From: Haloplanus ruber
GTDB taxonomy: Archaea > Halobacteriota > Halobacteria > Halobacteriales > Haloferacaceae
Assembly: GCF_024494725.1 (NCBI RefSeq)
Contig: NZ_JANHDK010000005.1
Span: 162,582-226,581, forward strand
Reading direction: 5' to 3'
Length of the DNA: 64,000 bases
Shown here: one piece after another, positions 61,711 to 64,000 of the stretch
How the letters are laid out: every line of letters begins with the position of its first letter
How positions within the stretch are numbered: position 1 is the first letter of the stretch
Program-made: the position numbers and the translations under genes
The notes under the pieces: model-generated
Database searches by the model: none
What the model saw: the letters and a program-made list of their open reading frames with translations, nothing else
What the model was told of the DNA's origin: nothing

Positions 61711-61763
61711 CTGGCATCGCGCCAGACCACAAATCCGACACGAAAGAGGAGTCCCTCGGGACT
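61711..61763 (+). promoter_or_regulatory. two hairpins in the S-layer mRNA leader
   Basis: CTGGC (61711-61715) pairs with GCCAG (61721-61725), extended by TGG/CCA outside a one-base bulge (61708-61729). AGTCCC (61750-61755) pairs with GGGACT (61758-61763), leaving a tight CTCG-type loop. Both lie between the TATA box and ATG 61790 and could protect the message or tune translation. Confidence 0.5.
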
Positions 61764-61789
61764 GTCACTGCGAACACAACAACGAAAAA

Positions 61790-64000
61790 ATGACAGACTA
61801 TAACACCAAAGTCCGCGCAGTCGTACTCGCGGCGCTCATGGTTTTCAGCGTCTTCGCTGGAACTGTGGCGCTCTCGGGGACGGCGGCGGCAGGTACCGGT
61901 AGTGCTGGAGTTAGTAACGCTACCGTTAGTCCTGACGGAAGTAGCACAACAGTAACCAACACAACGCAGACGCACGATGCGAGCTTCACGTTCACGAGCG
62001 TGGACGCTAATGGGAGTGATGTTTCGATTGAACTCTCTCCCAACACAGGCTCCATCACTGGTGCCTCAAACTTCCAAGTGACCAACGCTAGCGGAGCTGA
62101 CATTACCAGTTCCGCAAGTACGAACATCAACAGTGGCACTCTCAACATCACTGTTCAGAACACTAATTCTAGTGCTAATGAAGAGGATCTTGATGTAAGT
62201 GCCGATATTGATGTTGATTGGAGCGGCGTCACGTCTGACGGCAGTGTCGACATTACCTACCAGCTTGCTGACCCCTCGACTAGCTCGCTCTCGGGTAGTA
62301 ACACGTTCGACTCTGTGACCATCACGACTACTGGTGCTGCCGGGTCTCGGACCCGTGCTGGCGTCGGCGGCACCGGTGACTTCGACACGAGAGACGGTAC
62401 CGGTACTATCTACGCCGGTGCGACGGTCTACCAGGGCGAATCCGACGTGTTCCTGGGCGGCCAGATCTCCAACGGCGTCGAGAAGACGGCCGGTAACGAC
62501 GAGGGCGTCGTCCTCGAAACGCCGAACGTCCCGCAGAGCCAGTCCACCGGTTCCTACTCGACGACCGGCCAGCCGACATCGAACTCTGGCGTCTACGGCG
62601 TGACCGTTCAGACGCCGCGTGTGACCACACTGGACGTTCTCAACAGTAACCTCGAGGACATCGCTGGCGGTTCGGTTGCCGAAGGTACCAGTCCTGACGC
62701 GGGCAGTTCCACGGACGGTACCCGCGCCGGTAACCTCACGGTCGTCGGCGCCTGGAACTACAAGGTTGCCGAAGACCTCGAACTGACCGTCGAAGACGAC
62801 TCCGGTCTTGACGTGACCGGCGACGTCATCGACAACTCTGTCAGCCAGGTTGGCAGTGCCGACCCGAACACCGAGATCCGAACGCAGGAAGACGCCGACG
62901 CGAGCGAGGTTCGATTCAACAGCGCTGGCGGCAACGCCCGCGGTGGGACGATCTCCGCGAACGAGGTCGCCTACCCTGTTGACCTCGCGAACACGGGTAC
63001 TGGCACCTACACCATCGAACTCGCTGGTACTGACGACCTCGACTTCGGTGAGGCCGCTCAGACCACGACCATCACCGTCACCGGTGACGACGACGCCAAC
63101 CTCAACCTCGACAGCGACGAAGTCACGCGCGGTGAGGACGTCCGCTTCGAGATTCAGGGCTCGGACGCTGGTGACCAGCACGTGGTCATCATCGACGCCG
63201 ACGACTTCCGTGACGGCGTCTCCGCGGGCAACGCCGCTCGCATCTTCCGGCAGGTCGGTGACACCGACGAAGTCGGCTACGTGTACGGCGGCGGAAACAG
63301 CGCGATCAACCGCTCGACCGTGCAATCGAGCGGCAGCCCGCCCACCAACTTCGACTACGCTTACGCGAACATCACCATCGACGACGACACCGGTGTCGGC
63401 GTCGGTCAGGTCGAAACTCAGTACTTGAGTGACTCGGACGTCGACCTCACCCTGTACAACTCCTCGACCAGCGTTCCCTTCTCGCTCGGCAGTACGAAAG
63501 ATCAGGAAGGCGAAGACGACGAGCAGACCCTCACCGTCACCGAGGGTGACATCGAGATCAACTCGCCCGGCAGCACCTACGTTGTCGGCAGCGAGGTCAC
63601 GATCAACGGTACGGCGTCGGAAGGCATCGACGAGGTCGCCTTCTTCGCCCGCCGGAACAACGAGTACCAGCACGTCACCATCGACGGTGACAACACGGTC
63701 AACGTCGACGCTGACGGCACCTTCGACGAGGAAGACGTTGTCCTCTCGGAAGGTAGCTCCATCCTGAGCCAGCCCGGCACCTACCGCTTCGGTGCAGTCG
63801 ACGTTGACGGGCTCAACAACTTCCCGAGCAGCCTGACCACCTCGCAGTTCAACACGAACACGAGCACGCAGATGTCCCTGCGTGTCACCGACACGGAACT
63901 GACCGCGAACGTCAAGACCGTCGGTGGGCAGGTCTCCACGACTGACGACATCGTCAACATCTCCGGGACCGCCTTCGGCGCCCAGAACGTTGACGTGGTC
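61790..64000 (+). CDS. csg: S-layer glycoprotein (major cell surface glycoprotein), N-terminal part
   Basis: At least 737 codons from ATG 61790; the gene runs off the right edge. The Sec signal peptide (KVRAVVLAALMVFSVFAGTVALSGTAAAG) is cut near AAAG. The mature N-terminus is Ser/Thr/Asn-rich with many N-x-S/T sequons, then Ig-like beta domains rich in Asp (TTTITVTGDDDANLNLDSDEVTRGE, DIEINSPGSTYVVGSEVTING). These features match haloarchaeal S-layer proteins, which form the glycosylated surface lattice and usually end in a PGF-CTERM anchor that is not visible here. GC-rich, biased codons suit high expression. Confidence 0.9.
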   Translation, partial: MTDYNTKVRAVVLAALMVFSVFAGTVALSGTAAAGTGSAGVSNATVSPDGSSTTVTNTTQTHDASFTFTSVDANGSDVSIELSPNTGSITGASNFQVTNASGADITSSASTNINSGTLNITVQNTNSSANEEDLDVSADIDVDWSGVTSDGSVDITYQLADPSTSSLSGSNTFDSVTITTTGAAGSRTRAGVGGTGDFDTRDGTGTIYAGATVYQGESDVFLGGQISNGVEKTAGNDEGVVLETPNVPQSQSTGSYSTTGQPTSNSGVYGVTVQTPRVTTLDVLNSNLEDIAGGSVAEGTSPDAGSSTDGTRAGNLTVVGAWNYKVAEDLELTVEDDSGLDVTGDVIDNSVSQVGSADPNTEIRTQEDADASEVRFNSAGGNARGGTISANEVAYPVDLANTGTGTYTIELAGTDDLDFGEAAQTTTITVTGDDDANLNLDSDEVTRGEDVRFEIQGSDAGDQHVVIIDADDFRDGVSAGNAARIFRQVGDTDEVGYVYGGGNSAINRSTVQSSGSPPTNFDYAYANITIDDDTGVGVGQVETQYLSDSDVDLTLYNSSTSVPFSLGSTKDQEGEDDEQTLTVTEGDIEINSPGSTYVVGSEVTINGTASEGIDEVAFFARRNNEYQHVTIDGDNTVNVDADGTFDEEDVVLSEGSSILSQPGTYRFGAVDVDGLNNFPSSLTTSQFNTNTSTQMSLRVTDTELTANVKTVGGQVSTTDDIVNISGTAFGAQNVDVV

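Noticed and set aside
1..64000. CRISPR arrays, rRNA genes, protein-binding riboswitch families
   Set aside because: No regularly spaced repeats, rRNA sequence or recognisable riboswitch core seen on reading both strands.

Overview
The window is haloarchaeal (class Halobacteria) DNA. The evidence is high GC with a strong G/C third-codon bias, very acidic proteins, TATA boxes placed about 27 bases before start codons (leaderless transcription), an elongator tRNA-Met with an intron, archaeal MptA and GatD, a PilA-type pilin and an S-layer glycoprotein. I cannot fix the genus from sequence alone.

Bases 1-18200 look accessory. They hold an amino-acid permease fused to a universal stress domain, a phosphate transporter, a metallo-beta-lactamase-fold enzyme, a decayed IS6-type transposase (5209-5820), a TetR/MATE efflux pair with a clear operator, a compact ApbE flavin-transfer operon (8236-10390) and a catabolic operon (11774-16655). 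That operon contains a sodium:solute symporter between two micro-membrane proteins, a nitrilase-family amidohydrolase, a DUF1028 protein and an M20 carbamoylase. A DacZ-type diadenylate cyclase and initiator tRNA-Met lie near the right edge of this part. GC is visibly lower here than to the right.

Bases 18250-61000 are mainly core genome: a MetE-type methyltransferase, an orphan gene pair behind an AT-rich promoter (21001-22045), tRNA-Ile, FxsA, a DUF255 thioredoxin-fold protein, TrmB regulator, MptA, three-subunit transhydrogenase, two flavoproteins, two chemotaxis transducers, GatD, NAD kinase, CarB, a type IV pilin, succinate dehydrogenase (sdhCDBA), a RimK-RimB fusion, phosphoglycerate mutase, several haloarchaeal DUF proteins and the intron-bearing tRNA-Met. 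The window ends inside a large S-layer glycoprotein gene (61790 onward) with a structured leader.

The best candidate for an undescribed system is 8236-10390. There a secreted acidic/His-rich protein, an ApbE FMN transferase, a 95-residue exported protein that is one thrombospondin-type-3 calcium unit ending in TGAS (resembling an ApbE flavinylation site), and a membrane protein with the four-histidine spacing of ferric-reductase/NOX haem domains are encoded in overlapping genes. I infer a minimal trans-membrane electron-transfer chain ending in a covalently bound flavin outside the cell. The SSS symporter with two micro-subunits and the orphan pair at 21001-22045 are the next most interesting items.
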